Source of the DNA: DATAWZ01 sp036266975
GTDB lineage: Bacteria > Actinomycetota > Thermoleophilia > Solirubrobacterales > Solirubrobacteraceae
Length of the DNA: 5,308 bases
Assembly: GCA_036266975.1 (NCBI GenBank)
Contig: DATAWZ010000069.1
Coordinates: 1-5,308 of the forward strand
Reading direction: 5' to 3'
Made by a program: the position numbers and the translations under genes. A model generated the notes under the pieces. That model was not told the origin of the DNA. It made no database searches and saw nothing but the letters and a program-made list of their open reading frames with translations. The stretch's first letter is position 1. Each line of letters starts with the position of its first letter. Shown one piece after another: positions 5,131 to 5,308 of the stretch.

Positions 5131-5308
5131 CCTCCGGAGAGTACGCCGTGGACGGCGTCGACGACCTCGCGCGTCTGCGCCTCGTCGAGCACCGCGCTCA
5201 TCGGCAGCGCAAGCCCGGTGCGGGCCGCCTCCTCGACCCCGGGCATCTCGCGGTGCGGTGCGAAGGGCGCGAGCGCGGGCTGGCGCTGCAGCGGCGTGCG
5301 GTAATAGG
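5127..5308 (-). CDS. PLP-dependent DegT/DnrJ/EryC1 aminotransferase, C-terminal fragment (WbpE-like), cut by the window edge
   Basis: A reading frame open from the window's right edge ends at TGA 5129-5127 and encodes 59 residues, beginning YYRTPLQRQPAL and ending VVDAVHGVLSGG. The order of elements matches the C-terminus of sugar aminotransferases of this family: Y-Y-x-T-P-L-x-x-Q-P-A, then MPGVEEAARTGLALPMSAVL, then DEAQTREVVDAV, which corresponds to the usual L-P-M/L-x-x-x-L-x-x-x-Q...V-x-x-A/I ending. The PLP-binding lysine lies outside the window. In the diacetamido uronic acid pathway such an enzyme (WbpE) aminates the 3-keto sugar made by WbpB using glutamate. The facing wbpA-, wbpB- and wbpD-like genes suggest that role, but related enzymes acting at C4 cannot be excluded from the tail alone. 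It overlaps the methyltransferase start by GTGA, implying co-transcription. Confidence 0.82.
   Translation of the reverse strand, partial: YYRTPLQRQPALAPFAPHREMPGVEEAARTGLALPMSAVLDEAQTREVVDAVHGVLSGG
5138..5143 (-). promoter_or_regulatory. Possible -10 box for a leaderless methyltransferase transcript
   Basis: On the minus strand TACTCT matches TAnnnT and ends seven bases before the GTG start at 5130. This is the same geometry as the box before the gene at 138. It lies inside the last codons of the aminotransferase gene. A GGAGG (5135-5131) directly abuts the GTG with zero spacing, so it cannot act as a normal Shine-Dalgarno for that start. Coupling through the GTGA overlap is an equally good explanation of initiation, and the box may be chance. 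Confidence 0.3.

Overview
The window is GC-rich (roughly 70% by eye), with tightly packed genes, GTG starts and little intergenic DNA. It looks actinobacterial. The remains of a secreted protein on the minus strand resemble, from memory, hypothetical exported proteins common in Thermoleophilia (Solirubrobacter/Conexibacter group), so that class is the best guess. It is an inference, not a demonstrated assignment.

Layout. Bases 1-137 hold a truncated palindromic repeat and a candidate -10 box just before the first gene. Bases 138-3095 hold a plus-strand operon of three overlapping genes for nucleotide-sugar synthesis: a UDP-GlcNAc-type 6-dehydrogenase (WbpA-like), a Gfo/Idh/MocA 3-dehydrogenase (WbpB/WlbA-like) and a left-handed beta-helix N-acetyltransferase (WbpD/WlbB-like). 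Bases 3083-3451 hold two large palindromic elements in tandem, 164 and 202 bp, related to the one at the window start. The first overlaps the stop codon of the acetyltransferase gene. A GC hairpin at 3472-3496 sits between the converging gene sets.

From 5308 down to 3527 the minus strand carries a second overlapping gene string. It starts with the C-terminal 59 residues of a DegT/DnrJ/EryC1-type aminotransferase (WbpE-like, cut by the window edge). An intact class I SAM-dependent methyltransferase follows, and then a decayed gene for a secreted protein with several frameshifts.

Together the dehydrogenase, 3-dehydrogenase, aminotransferase and acetyltransferase match the four activities known to make UDP-2,3-diacetamido-2,3-dideoxy-glucuronic acid, a precursor of surface polysaccharides. 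Here three lie on one strand, and the aminotransferase tail lies on the other strand in a converging operon. The most unusual content is the palindromic repeat family. Its copies share a GCT triloop and homologous arms, and the stem next to the loop changes between copies while staying complementary.
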